From: Prochilodus magdalenae
Lineage: Eukaryota > Chordata > Actinopteri > Characiformes > Prochilodontidae
Length of the DNA: 64,000 nt
Direction: 5' to 3'
Assembly (NCBI GenBank): GCA_024036415.1
Contig: JAMWET010005462.1
Coordinates: forward strand, 133,501-197,500
Positions 50,887 through 62,205 of this stretch are shown piece after piece. Both the position numbers and the translations under genes were made by a program. The notes under the pieces are model-generated. The model was not told the DNA's origin and did not search any database. It saw only the letters and a list, made by a program, of their open reading frames with translations. Positions within the stretch are counted from its first letter, which is position 1. Each line of letters begins with the position of its first letter.

Positions 50887-51806
50887 AATAAAATATTAGC
50901 ACTGCTGTGCATTAATCACATAGTTCCTTCTATTAACTCATTGCCCAATTCTGACAGATTGCCACTTATGAACTAGATTCTGTTTAAGCTATGAAATGTG
51001 CCACAGCGCATGTGCCTTTGTGCATTTGTTCCTGGATGAGACTTGATCTCAAGGTCATCAAGCCAAACCAGGCCAGTGTCTAACCATGCTGAAGACTATC
51101 TAGCTATCTCAGCAACCTTCACGCACCACTAAACAACCTCAGTTAAGCAGACCTCAGGTTCTAGTAGAAGAATGATTGATCTAAATGGTCCTAATTGTTT
51201 AATGATGGCTCTAATGTTGTTAAATCACCTCTAACTGCATGTTCTTGTTCTCTGACAGCTGTATTCATCTATAGCTGTAATTTTCCCTATGCTTCTTGCT
51301 CCGTGTCTCAATCGGCGACGTCTACTGGCGACTAGTTGTTCTGCACCTGCACTTTGCTGCAGTGGAATTGGCAGAGGTTATGAAATAGCTGGGAAGAAAA
51401 ACAAGCCAAAGGAAAAAAAACAAGGCTGATTTTGGTTGTTTGTTGATGCTCAGAGTAAAATCATCCCTGCTAAATCCTTTTGGTAATATTACTGGATAAC
51501 AGTGTTTAAGTTTTTAGAGGTATCTGTTGTGGGTCTATTATTTTACAATATTATAAATAATATTGTATAAATAATATGTGTGTGTGTATACACATTATAC
51601 ATATTATACACACATAAGAGCACAACCAATGCATACTATGTCAGAAATCATTACACCCATTATTGTATATTTAATTCTATGAAAAGTGTATTCTGTCTTA
51701 CATAACTTCCTCAGGGTCTCAGCTCGATGCTGAGCTTTATGGAAAAATATACCTTATAAAGAAACTCTATATATCCAGACTGGTGGGACATAGACTGGTG
51801 CAGGCC

Positions 51807-51954
51807 GCCCCCTAGTGCTTACATTAGGAACTGTGTCCATGTTTTATAGTATGGATGCCTCCTACTTTAATTGCCAATCAGTAGTTAGATGCTTTGACAT
51901 CAGTTCAGTTCATTCAGTAAGATGTGGAAAATAGATGAAGAACGCCCCCTAGTG
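51807..51954 (-). promoter_or_regulatory. Two CTCF-like motifs in a divergent 137-bp duplication
   Basis: GCCCCCTAGTG occurs at 51807-51817 and 51944-51954, each followed by similar sequence (AGGAACTGTGTCCATGTTTT versus AGAACAGTGTCTATGTTTT). On the minus strand each reads CACTAGGGGGC, the CTCF core, so both point toward kcna1. Confidence 0.4.
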
Positions 51955-52149
51955 TTTATTTTAAGAACAGTGTCTATGTTTTAAAGCATGTCAGTGCCTC
52001 TTATTGAATAGCTCATCTGTTGTTACACACATTGTGGTTTCAGTTCAGGTAGGGAAAGGAAGCAGTTAGTCTGGAAGGCACACACAAACACAAACAACAA
52101 TTTGCTTTCAGGCTGAGAATGTCACTGATTAAGATCTAAAACATCTCAC

Positions 52150-52240
52150 CTTGTCTTTTTCTTTCTGCAGAAGCTTCTTCCACCGTTGAGCAGAAAGTCA
52201 GGAGCAGTTGTAAGGCAGCAGCAGTCCTCAATAGTGCCAT
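52150..52240 (-). CDS. First coding exon of an unidentified secreted or membrane protein
   Basis: On the minus strand an ATG with G at -3 and +4 opens 30 codons and one base, ending at a strong donor (GACAAG|GTGAGATG). The peptide begins MALLRTAAALQLLLTFCS and continues VEEASAERKRQ. That is a basic start, a hydrophobic core and small residues at A-S-A, a textbook signal peptide. Upstream DNA looks like a promoter. The exon is in phase 1. A 33-nt candidate exon at 51702-51734 would continue the frame but is weak. The gene would run leftwards between kcna6 and kcna1 on the same strand. I know of no vertebrate gene at this position and cannot name it. An alternative reading, a plus-strand acceptor at 52170, seems less likely. 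Confidence 0.45.
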
Positions 52241-52470
52241 AGCCACAAGTCTGAGCGCGTATTTCCGCTTAGCCTCTATTGACATCAGGTGATTGGCTGC
52301 AGCGCCTCCCGATCCAGCCAATAGGCTTTCGAGTCTGAGCTCCCCACTCCACACTTCAGCCCCCGTTCTTATCATCACTGTCCTCCACTTGCTTTTGTGA
52401 GTCTGTTTTAATGACGTCGCCAATTGGAATTGTACGGTTGCCCCCAAATCAGTTGCAAGGCCTCGTTTTC
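52241..52470 (-). promoter_or_regulatory. Promoter-like region of the signal-peptide gene
   Basis: GC-rich for this spacer, with several CpGs, CCAAT boxes in both orientations (AGCCAATAGG on plus, GATTGGCTG at 52290 and CCAATTGG at 52420) and a CRE-like GACGTCATT on the minus strand near 52413. There is no TATA box. The layout fits a CCAAT/CRE promoter reading leftwards. Confidence 0.45.
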
Positions 52471-52877
52471 ATCCTCCTCCACATGGTGTTGTCCCGTCAT
52501 GTGTGTCTGCTTTGTTAACCCCCCAATGTGACGATCCTATTGTATAGTAGTCTAGCACTTCTGAAGCCCACCTACCTAAAAGAAGCCGAGATAATATTAT
52601 GCTCCTACATTTAGACACGCACTGCAAAATGTTGGTAGCTGCCGTTTATGCTCTAGTCCGCCTCGCCTCTCCGCGCATGTCTACATTACTTAAGTCGGCG
52701 TTATGAAGCAGCACTATTAGAAGCAACACCAAACCGCCTCTCTGTGTGAAAATCATTTAAGGCAGCAAATTGCCAGATGCCAGCAGATCCGGAACAGTCT
52801 GGAAGGTTGCTATAGAAACGCTTTTGCCTCCAAAAAATCTGCAAGGCGCATCCCACCGCCCAGCTTTCCTCCTCCGT

Positions 52878-52891
52878 CCACTAGATGGCGC
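52878..52891 (+). promoter_or_regulatory. Consensus CTCF motif
   Basis: CCACTAGATGGCGC matches the degenerate CTCF core at every position, in forward orientation, pointing toward kcna6. It is divergent to the two motifs at 51.8-51.95 kb. Confidence 0.5.
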
Positions 52892-53965
52892 GCTAGGTTC
52901 AGAAACGGTATCAGACAGATCTAGACTAGGGCGCACGTTTGGCCAAGTTTTGCCATCTTCTCCAACAAACGCAGCCCCGTTCGTTCAGATGACAGTACAA
53001 TAGGGCTACACCATGGAGGTCCGTGTTTTTGGCTTAGCTACAGAGAAATGCATTTGAATGGAAACAAACGCCAGTGATATGTAAACGTGTGGGAACCAGT
53101 GGGATTCCTGGGCTCAATTTCACGCCATTAATCAATAATTAGTTATATTTTCCCCCTATTCAGGTAAACAGCTGACGCATTTGAATCTTTGACTGACGCA
53201 AAGCAGTGCTGCTGTTGATGGTGTTGTTGCTGATGATGGTGGTGGTGGTGATGTGATGAAGATGATGATGACGATGATGATGATGATGATAATGATTATG
53301 ATATTTTCCAAAGCTAGCCACGACGCTCTGACCTTCAGCACCATCCTTGACCATGTCAACCATGACACTCAAGTTACCACTATGAAAACACTAAGGGGGA
53401 AGCTCGGCTGTCTTCCCATGCAGTGACGTTAATTGCAATGCCCACTTCAGAAAAAAAAAAGCTAATAAATTATATATATATTATTATTGGTCCGATCATC
53501 TCGCTTAGGCAAATCATATGTAAACTTTAAACAACCCCACAAACAACGAGGCTAATAATAGTAATGATATATTACTAAGAGTATGTGAGTAAAGTGCTAT
53601 TTCCTGCGAGGTTGGGCTTGGCTGTCATATATATATATATATGCGTTGGAGGCTGGAGAGGCGCAGTTACTTTTCCCCACTTCGTGCGTTCTGATGCCAA
53701 TGATCGCCAGTATGGAAGACAAGTTTGGAAAAAAGAAAGAATCAAACAGAAAACAAAAGCAAGAAACTCCAACGATCCACGTTTCCATATCTTATTCCTC
53801 CAGATAAAAGCCTCCGTTTGCTGCAACACACGCCTGGAGCTCAGGCAAATGGACTCAAGCCGGAGCGTAAAAGGGGGGGATGAGAAATGGAGTCACGTGC
53901 GCCACCGGTGCGCGCGCTGTTGTTTTTTGTTGTTGTTTTCTATGTTTTTAGTTTACCCCTCCAAG
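52892..53965. other. 3' flank of kcna6
   Basis: Contains (GAT)n/(GGT)n simple repeats at 53217-53300 and small TA runs at 53470 and 53626. I found no AATAAA on the minus strand in the first 500 nt after the kcna6 stop. Open frames here arise from the simple repeats or run antisense into kcna6. Confidence 0.45.
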
Positions 53966-55432
53966 TCACACGTCGGTAAGCTTTCCCGTGTAGGCTTTGT
54001 GAGGGCTACAGTTCGTGTATTTGACCGAGTCCGCGTCGTCCGAGTCCACGTACTCCGACTTAGAGAGAGACGGCCTGCTCGCGCTCTTCCTGAGCTCGCC
54101 AAACGAGGACTGCTGTTGCTGCTGCTGGCCACACGTTACGTGCGTGTACTGCAGCTGCTCCTCGTGCTCCGTCTCTCTGTGGTAGAAGTAGTTGAAGTTG
54201 GACACGATCACAGGCACTGGGAGTGCAATGGTCAGCACGCCAGCGATGGCGCACAGCGAGCCCACGATCTTGCCCCCAATGGTGACTGGGCACATATCCC
54301 CGTAGCCGACGGTAGTCATAGAGACCACTGCCCACCAGAAGGCGTCTGGGATGCTGCTGAACCCAGAATCAGGGTCGTCAGTCTCTGCAAAGTACACAGC
54401 ACTGGAGAACAAGATGACCCCGATGAAGAGGAAGAAGATGAGCAGGCCCAGCTCACGCATACTCGCCTGCAATGTCTTGCCCAAGATCTGCAAGCCTTTG
54501 GAGTGCCGTGAGAGCTTGAAGATGCGGAACACGCGTACCAACCGGATGACCCTGAGGATGGCCAGCGACATGGCCTGCTGGCCACCGTTGCCCTGGTGCT
54601 CGGCCAGCTCAAGGCCGAGGGTTATGAAGTAGGGCATGATGGCCACGATGTCGATCGTGTTCATGATGTTCCTGAAGAAGGCCGCCTTGCTTGGGCACGC
54701 CAAGAATCGCACCAGCAGCTCAAAGGAGAACCACACAATGCACAGAGTCTCCACCACAAAGAACGGGTCTGTGAAAGGGTTAGGCGGTGGTGGCAGGGGT
54801 GAGTTGGCACGACCCGTGGTGTTCCAGGCTGCCCTCTCCTCCTCCCGTGCCTTTCCATCCTCCCTAAACTCAGGCAGTGTCTCTAAGCAGAAGATGACGA
54901 TGGAGATGAGGATAACCAGCACAGAGACTATGGCAATGGCACGTGCTGGACTGGAACTCTCTGGGTACTCGAAGAGGAGCCAAACCTGTCGCTGGAACTC
55001 GTTCTCAGGCAGAGGCCTCTCCTCCTCCTTAATAAAGCCTTCATCCTCCTTGAAGTTGTCGATGACCTCCTCACCCAGCTCATAGAACCGGATCTCCTCC
55101 ATGAAAACGTCCACGGGCACATTGACGGGTCTCCGCAGCCGCCCGCCAGACTGGTAGTAGTAGAGGATGGCATCAAAGCTGGGTCGGTTCCGGTCGAAGA
55201 AGTACTCATTCCTCAGTGGGTCGAAAAAGCGCATCCTCTTCCTCGGGTCACCCAACAGGGTGGCTGGGAATTGCGCCAACGTCTTTAGCTGCGTCTCGAA
55301 GCGCAAGCCCGAAATGTTGATGACCACACGCTCGCAGCACTCTTGGTCCGCTCGTTCGGGCTCATGGGCATCCGGGGACAGGGCAGCAAGTGCCACGGTC
55401 TCGTCGAGGTTCTCCGCGGGCACCACGGTCAT
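53966..55432 (-). CDS. kcna6: Voltage-gated potassium channel Kv1.6
   Basis: Intact single-exon frame of 488 codons. [13 protein letters not shown] (S4-S5 linker), QYTHVTCGQ and the [11 protein letters not shown] end match Kv1.6 rather than Kv1.1 or Kv1.2. Parts in order are T1 (about 34-131), S1 (164-184), an S1-S2 loop with glycosylation site N204-T-T and a PPPP run (214-217), S2, S3, S4 with R294, R297, R300, R303 and K306, S5 (324-345), the filter TVGYGD (374-379), S6 with PVP (405-407), a six-Gln tract (436-441) and the PDZ ligand LTDV. It would form tetramers, alone or with other Kv1 subunits. Outer-mouth residue 381 is Cys where human Kv1.6 has Tyr. The N-terminus ([11 protein letters not shown]) is shorter and more Kv1.1-like than in mammalian Kv1.6. 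The start has A at -3. Confidence 0.95.
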   Translation of the reverse strand: MTVVPAENLDETVALAALSPDAHEPERADQECCERVVINISGLRFETQLKTLAQFPATLLGDPRKRMRFFDPLRNEYFFDRNRPSFDAILYYYQSGGRLRRPVNVPVDVFMEEIRFYELGEEVIDNFKEDEGFIKEEERPLPENEFQRQVWLLFEYPESSSPARAIAIVSVLVILISIVIFCLETLPEFREDGKAREEERAAWNTTGRANSPLPPPPNPFTDPFFVVETLCIVWFSFELLVRFLACPSKAAFFRNIMNTIDIVAIMPYFITLGLELAEHQGNGGQQAMSLAILRVIRLVRVFRIFKLSRHSKGLQILGKTLQASMRELGLLIFFLFIGVILFSSAVYFAETDDPDSGFSSIPDAFWWAVVSMTTVGYGDMCPVTIGGKIVGSLCAIAGVLTIALPVPVIVSNFNYFYHRETEHEEQLQYTHVTCGQQQQQQSSFGELRKSASRPSLSKSEYVDSDDADSVKYTNCSPHKAYTGKLTDV

Positions 55433-55960
55433 CTTTGTGGCCCCCAGCCCTCCCCACCCCCCCAGAGGGCAACGTGGTCCGGTGCCTGTTCTATCGCCCT
55501 CCTCACCGCGCCTCGCGCGTCTTGGGCTCGCTCAGCGTGTGCGTCCTGGAGGGGGAAAACAACCGGTGAGCCGAGTCTCCCTTACGCGCGCGCGCCTCGC
55601 GCTCTCCCTCTCTGTCTTCTTCTTTCTCGGGCTCCTTCCCGCGTCACTCTCGTTTTCGCGTACGCGCTGTTCTCGTCCTTTTCTTGCGCATTCTTTTCTT
55701 TTTGTTTCTCTTTTTCTTGCGTTCTTTCTTTCTTTCTCGCGCTCACTCTTCCCCCCACCCTCGTTACCCTCCCTCCGCACGCGGGCTGTCTGGAACCGCT
55801 GGCACGCTCGCGCCTTTTTAAAGCGGCGTCGCCCGCCCCGCGCTGTGACGTGGACACACACAGAGACACACACAGAAAGACGCGCGCTCGCGTCTGGGGT
55901 TCATGGCGAGCCGAATGCAAAGCGTTTAGCTGTTTTAGCCATCGACTTTATCCTTCTTCC
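55433..55960 (-). promoter_or_regulatory. CpG-rich 5' flank and leader of kcna6, with a splice acceptor
   Basis: Very GC- and CpG-rich. On the minus strand TTGTTTTCCCCCTCCAG|GAC (exon starting at 55545) is an excellent acceptor 113 nt before the ATG, so the leader is probably spliced. A TTTAAA box lies at 55814-55823 and a CRE/E-box-like CCACGTCA at 55846-55853. The CT-rich run 55600-55750 is simple sequence. The matching donor was not found with confidence; a GTGAGT form near 56357 is possible. Confidence 0.5.
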
Positions 55961-56381
55961 TTTAATAGAGGAGTGAAACACAAAAACTCACACACTGAAA
56001 ACAGATTACACTCAATAAAAGACCAGCGACCAAAACAATGTGCTTTATGTCCCTCGTGTTTGTGTTTATGATGATGCAGAACCATGTTTATAGAAAGAGC
56101 GTCTTTAGTTTACTGTGCTGAACATCTCTTCGAGCCTCCTCCACAAAACCTGCTGGTTAGCTCTTCAGGAACGTCCCAAATGGTTCTGTTTGCTTCAGTT
56201 TGGCTCTCCTTTGAGGAGGAGCGCACTGAGGGAGAAAGTTCATCCTTCCAGTCGCCTCAGCTTCTAAAACACAGCCCTTGTTGTGTTTGTCGTTCCGTTT
56301 TCCACCCATATTCCGACAAAAGCCGCTTCCAGAATCCGGACTGGCTGTAATCTCCACTCACAGTGAGCCCGCGGATACCAG

Positions 56382-56451
56382 CCAATCCGGCGCAGGTGGC
56401 GGGAAACTACTAGCCAATCGCAGCGCTGCCTGAGGGAAACTACCAGCCAAT
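56382..56451 (+). promoter_or_regulatory. Three CCAAT boxes at 32-33 bp spacing
   Basis: AGCCAATC occurs three times, with CCAAT starting at 56382, 56414 and 56447, in an imperfect tandem repeat containing GGGAAACTAC and CAGCGC. This is a classic NF-Y multi-CCAAT arrangement, about 1 kb upstream of the kcna6 ATG. Confidence 0.6.
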
Positions 56452-56656
56452 CACAGCGCAGGTGTGAGGGGAACTACCATCGTTGGGGAAGACAACTCCG
56501 TCTGTACAGCTTTTCTCCACGGACACTGAGGTGACTAAGGGAGGATGAAACGTCTGTTTTCTCCACTGAGGTGTGCTTGTAACTACAGCTCTGCTGAGGC
56601 TCACTGCTTCATCCTCCAGCAGTGTGCCTCGCTGCGAAGCAACAGTTCATCCAGGC

Positions 56657-56658
<2 letters not shown>

Positions 56659-56695
<37 letters not shown>
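56659..56695. repeat. (GA)n microsatellite
   Basis: About 18 GA units. Confidence 0.93.
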
Positions 56696-56697
<2 letters not shown>

Positions 56698-57109
56698 GAG
56701 GGCCAAGTAGAAAAGAGTGACGTAAAGACTGAAAATAGCTTTTTTTTTCCTTGGGCCCTGAGAGCTTTCTTTTCCCATGGACTACCTCCGGCAGCAGCTG
56801 CGAAAAAGGAGAGAAGGAGTAAAAATATCCCTTTACATTTCCAACGCATAGTGTTCATGCTCTCTCGCTCAAACAGGGAAAGTTATGCAAGTGTTGATCG
56901 TATCGTAAGTGGCTGTAAGCAAAGTACGTGCCTTGGCTATTTCAATCATCAGCATGCACAAAGACAAGGCTCACTTCTGCAGGAAAACCCTTATTGCTCA
57001 TTATTAGTAAACATGCAACAGTTGACTATCCTGAGTAATGACTGAGGGTCTGTAAACTCCAGCGCGGAGTTAGACCTGCTGGGCCTCGAACATCACTCAT
57101 CTTCAGTGG

Positions 57110-57110
<1 letters not shown>

Positions 57111-57182
<72 letters not shown>
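57111..57182. repeat. (CT)n microsatellite with CT-rich extension
   Basis: About 36 CT units followed by a degenerate CT-rich run to about 57250. Confidence 0.95.
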
Positions 57183-57206
<24 letters not shown>

Positions 57207-57644
57207 CCCTCTCTCTCCCCCCGCTTCTCTCCCTCTCTCCCTCTCTGTCTCCCCAGCTGACATGTGGCCATGTAGCCCTACTTGCCCTACTACAATCACA
57301 CTTATGGCCAGGAGTTTGTGGCAGTAACTGAGGATGTAATACACTCCTGTTCAAAAGTTTGGACTGTGTTATTAAGTAATAACTTCAGAACGTACACAAA
57401 TGGTTTAATAAGATCTCCAAGTTTTTTGGGAACCTAATAAAATTATAACATGCCAAAACCAACCGATGTTGGTAAGCCTCAATTGTCAATGTTAAGCCTA
57501 ATTATATAGATATATAAAAATAACTATTACTTGCTCTTTGATTGAGATGTGTGGTCACCACTTTTTCAGGAGATTTATTATATTACACATTGCTTTCTGA
57601 TGCTATACAGCATTTCAGTTATTATGAAATCAATATTATCAATA

Positions 57645-58163
57645 TTTCACCCTTGGCCTCGTATGTGACAGGCCTTATCGCTGTACCTGACTGACCCAAC
57701 AGCCACAATTGCAGACATTCGCCAGACAGCAATGTCCTTCATGAGTCATCCAGTTGGCAGACGGCTACACAACACCAGACTACATGTATGCAGACCACTA
57801 TGACAACTGCCCTTCACCATGTCAGCATCACCAAAGACGTCGTGCCAGCAGAATGTCAGCAGGTCATCTTCAGTGACGGCTCCCGTGTCACACACGCAGA
57901 AGGCCTGGTGTCACTCCACCTCCACCCCTACCATAAAAATTTTGCAGGACACCATTAGGAAGCTCTACAACTCCATGCCGAGACATCTGGCATGTCGCGT
58001 TAGTAAACGGCAGCCCACGTCACACTGAGAAACACTACTTCTGTATGTGTAGCTCAATAAATATTGCCCATATTGATCTAAATGTAAACTCATTTATTGT
58101 TCCTGGTAGCTTTTATCCTCCACTCTTCCTTCTGCATGCGACTGTTTTTTGAGAATGAGTGTT
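57645..58163 (+). mobile_element. Tc1/mariner family B, copy 5, with transposase traces
   Basis: The body GTACCTGACTGACCCAACAG and right end (CTTCCTTCTGCATGCGACTG then GAGAATGAGTGTTA) match the family. The plus strand reads QKAWCHSTSTPTIKILQDT and then RKLYNSMPRHLACRV; the SMPRRV-type ending is usual for one group of Tc1/mariner transposases. The catalytic core is mostly deleted. Confidence 0.78.
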
Positions 58164-61100
58164 AATGCAATGCTAGCTGGTTTAGAGAGATACAGGCTGC
58201 TCTTGTATTTATTCTTGTTTCAGAATCTTGTATTCTTGTGTGATGCTGCTGGAGGGCCAAATACTGAAGCTTTTTATCTGAAAGCACTGGCGATATTCCT
58301 TTAAGCAAATATCCTGTTAGATTATTGTACATTCAAATATATTACCCCGCAGCTGTTGAAGGTCTCGTCCCATATAACACTTTGAATCATCTCATGGAGC
58401 ATGTGGGAAACTGGGGGAATGCAAGCAGCTGACAGAGACTCACGTTTTCATGTCACGTAAGCAGTGAACACCAGCTCTTTAACATGCAGATCCGCTGAGA
58501 GCTTCGCTCCTGTGTGCATGGTCTCACACATACCTCGATGTTTGGAGCCTTGCATGTGGGATTAAAGCACACAAGCATGTGCCCAGACAAATTTAGGGAC
58601 AATGCATAGTCTCCCAGGGGCAATTACTGACGACCTATGAACCACCGCATCTGTTAAGCTCTCCTTAATAAGAAAAGCTTTGGCTCGATCACAGTGAGAT
58701 CACATTGACTCTGTCATGGAACAACCATAAACAAGTGGGAAGAATAATATTCCTGGCGTTCCTTGCCCTTTTTTCCAAAAGCACAGCACTGGAGTCATGG
58801 CCGTTTGTGTCAATTAGATCCAAAACAACACCAAACACTGAATTAATGAGCTTGCTAACCTTGTTAATATGCACATTTCTAAATGTGCTTTCACACCACA
58901 GAAATCTGCATGTTCAAGATATGAACGTGGGTGTCTTAGTACCTATAGTGAGCTGCCCGAGTCCAGGCTGCCCACATAGACAATTGTGTAGGTTGTTAGC
59001 ATTTCTTATAAAACAACTTACTGGCACACTCTAGCTAGAGAGCTATTGTATAGGGGGGACATTCCGCCCACTAGTCAACTTTTAACTTTTCTAACTTCTC
59101 TAAGTTCATTTTCTGAGAGGTTTGGTTACTGTGAGCAACACATTTATTTTGCTACTGTGTAAAAAAAAAGCAAACCCTTTCCAGCGGTGTTTTCATGCCG
59201 CAGTAACTCAGTATTGGTATTTCCTTGTGTTTTTAAATATGTGGAAATTTACAAAAGTACAGAAGTGAAGAGAGGAAGTGGCCCTGCATTCAGAATGAAA
59301 CTCCTGTTTTTCCCACTCTGGGTGAACACAGGAACTAAGGTGATTTCCTCTTGTAAAATGAACCCTATTGCTTCTCTTTGATGTGACTACAGCTAAAGGC
59401 AAAAGGGCTCTGGTTTGATCACTGACAGACAAGCAACATATTTCATAAACAATAAATGTTTTTGAAAGGTAAAGCATTACGTCTAGAGTTGTCAATACGT
59501 ACTTTGTATTTAAGTTCGCATGTAAACAGAACTTTCAGACATTTTGGAAAAGAAAAGATTTCAGCATCACTACAGCCTTGAGGGTTTTGTTTTTGAAGGC
59601 CATCTAGTTTGTTACAGTGCAGTGCATCCTGATAAACTGCCTATTTATCCAGGAATCCTCCAAGCAGATGATACAACTGATATGATATTGACAGCGTCTG
59701 TGAGAGCCTAGGGGAAAGTAAGTTAATGAAATAAAATAGCATGATATGAAAGTGCTAGCTAACGTGTCAACATCAATGAAACAAAACGTTTAAACCACAA
59801 CGGGACCACCTCTCATTTATTTCATCTCAAGTCAAACAGGTGTCAAAAGAGCAGTGAGCAATGTTAACCTAATACACGTTTGTCAAATTCAGTGAATATC
59901 TCTATACAGTCTGCTAGCTGTCTATTATGTGTGCGTGCTGTTTTGCACACAGCCCCATCTCTGTAACTGGTAAGCAAACAAAGTGGCTTGGGTAGAGCTG
60001 CACAACACTCCTCCAGTCAATCAGTAATAGGGGGCATTTATGCTCATGCCCTGGATAGGAGGAAGGGGAGGGGCTAAGTGCTGAACTTCTTGCAGTGTCA
60101 ATAAGGAGAGATGGCTGAGAAATAGAAGAGCAAAGTAAATCTGAGAAACAAAGACTGAGAAAAGAATTCTTAGATTAGTAAAGAGGCGTTTCAAAAGTGG
60201 AGACCCTTGTAGTGGAACAGATACATTAAAAAAGAAGAGCTGAGGTTAAAGAAAGAAGCCTAACTGGACATTTTTACATTCTTAAAATTGTACATTTTAA
60301 ATTGCCACCTGAAAAGACAAGTAACACCACATACACCAAATGTGGTCAAGAAAACATGACAAGTTAAAGATCTATATAAGATACATACATGGACAAAATG
60401 ACATGACATTGCCACTGTCTTCATCATGCGATCATCTATTGCTTTTATCTACTTGGCCACCAAAAATGATCATTCTAAATATGCCTTTTCTCAAACATAA
60501 GTGACCTTTTCCCGAGTCCTGTGGTTGAAAATACCGAACACCATGGGGGAATCGTAGTTAGTCCATGTGAAATAACATGCAATGATGGCAGGGCCCGAAC
60601 AATGTTACTGTCGAGTCATTAGAAATACATATTTTGTATTAAAGATTAATTCAGGATTTGCTGACACAGCAGTATGGCCAGCAAAGGACATTTTAAGGGA
60701 CGTTCAACAGAGAGCACAGCGAGCATACATGTGGGCCAGAATAGATTTCTGTATATACAGTATGTTATTGGGTGGAAGGTAATCATTCTCTTACTATACG
60801 CTAGCATGGCAAATTTTAATGCCCTCTCTCGCTTCTTCTCACTGACCATTTCTCAGTATTTCATGTATATAATAAAGCCATTTCCAATTTCCCAATGCAG
60901 TTGTACCGCACTAACACCATAAAACCATATAACACAGAGTCTGATGTTAATAGAACGGAACTGCCTTAGGGCTTTTTTAACCGTTATTCTTTTAATAGCT
61001 GCTCTGCATCATGCTTTGTAATTTGTCTACAGTAAATTGTGCCCTGTACGTGTAACCTGTCTTTTCTACTCTGTTTGAAGACATAAAGTAATTTCATATA

Positions 61101-61436
61101 GGAAGCAAGAATAGGAATCTCCCTTATCTTCTCCTGGAATATTCTCCTGGAAGTCCCTAAGCCTCACCGGCTTAATCTTTAATTAAGCTCATTACCTTGT
61201 TGGAGTTTGTTGCAGACCTTTGTACTCTCTGCCATAAACATTAGCACTTTTTTAGACATGTAATAACAGATGTGATCAGGTTGGCTTAGCTAAAACCACC
61301 CTGTCACTTGTTTTGACCTTTTCGCTCTTATAAAGGCTACCAGGAATGGTTTCCCAGTATAAGTTATTATTAATAAATATTTTCCAAATTGGATATAATA
61401 TTGCATGATTTTCATGTGAAGTCAAGAGGCCTTCAT
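58164..61436. other. Upstream spacer, nothing recognised
   Basis: No exon with splice support. The frame at 58705-59034 has 109 codons but no domain character. Short A runs only. Confidence 0.45.
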
Positions 61437-61690
61437 TGTTATTCAATCCATGTACAAGTACACAGTGGAATAAAATTACGTTCCTCCAGAAACAAGGTGC
61501 AACATAGAACAACAGAGTGCAAATGTGCAGACATGCGTGTTTTTATACAAAAATTAGAATCAACACAATAAATATAACAAATTAATCAGACATTGGACAC
61601 AGAAACAGACAGGACAGTGCAGCACCGACACAGCACACATTTTCAGACATGAGGTGCAGAATAAGGTGCAGACAGATTTAGCATGCTATG
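61437..61690. repeat. Dispersed fish repeat, copy 2
   Basis: GTACAAGTACACAGTGGAAT and CAACATAGAACAACAGAGTG match the copy at 31800. Copies differ by many small changes, so they are old. Confidence 0.65.
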
Positions 61691-62010
61691 ATCTGTGAGT
61701 TTACGCAGTCAGATAAGATACATAAACCCAGCAAAAAAATATGATTGATGGTTTGATATTGTACAGCAGCCAAAATGTGCCACATGTTATTAATAATTCT
61801 ACTTTTCCTGTATATCCTAATCATACCTGTAATTGTTGATGCTCATTACTGTTCATTAATCTCAAGTTATTAATGCTGAAATTGAAATTTTGTAGCAACA
61901 GACCCATTAGTTTATACATGAGTGCTGTATTCTCACTGTATGCTATATTCTCATTACATTACTCTGTTAATGTGAAGCAAATTAAACCCCCTATTCTGAG
62001 GATCTCAGGA

Positions 62011-62205
62011 CAGTGTTTCTCAACCCTGGTTCTGGAGGTCCAATACCCTGTCATATTTTAGTATTGTCCTTTCTTTAACACACTCACCTTAACTCAGGAA
62101 GCAGGTATTAATGAGCTGAGCTGTTGGATCATGTGTATCCGGAGAATGGAGAACACGTAAAGATGCAGGGAAGCATGCTTCCAGGACCAGGGTTAAGAAA
62201 CACTG
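62011..62205. mobile_element. 195-bp MITE
   Basis: Inverted ends: CAGTGTTTCTCAACCCTGGT on the left and ACCAGGGTTAAGAAACACTG on the right, about 26 bp with few mismatches. No coding capacity. No clear target duplication, so the superfamily is open (hAT-like or Tc1-like). Confidence 0.8.

Noticed and set aside
53585..54511. 308-codon plus-strand frame opposite kcna6
   Set aside because: It is antisense to conserved kcna6 coding sequence. The matching antisense frame opposite kcna1 (1621-2007) has the same cause: codon bias of the sense gene.
54636..55976. Other long frames opposite or upstream of kcna6
   Set aside because: GC-rich sequence lacks stops. The peptides are low-complexity or are the complement of Kv1 coding sequence.
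58705..59034. 109-codon plus-strand frame
   Set aside because: No domain, start context or splice support, and no CpG or codon signal.
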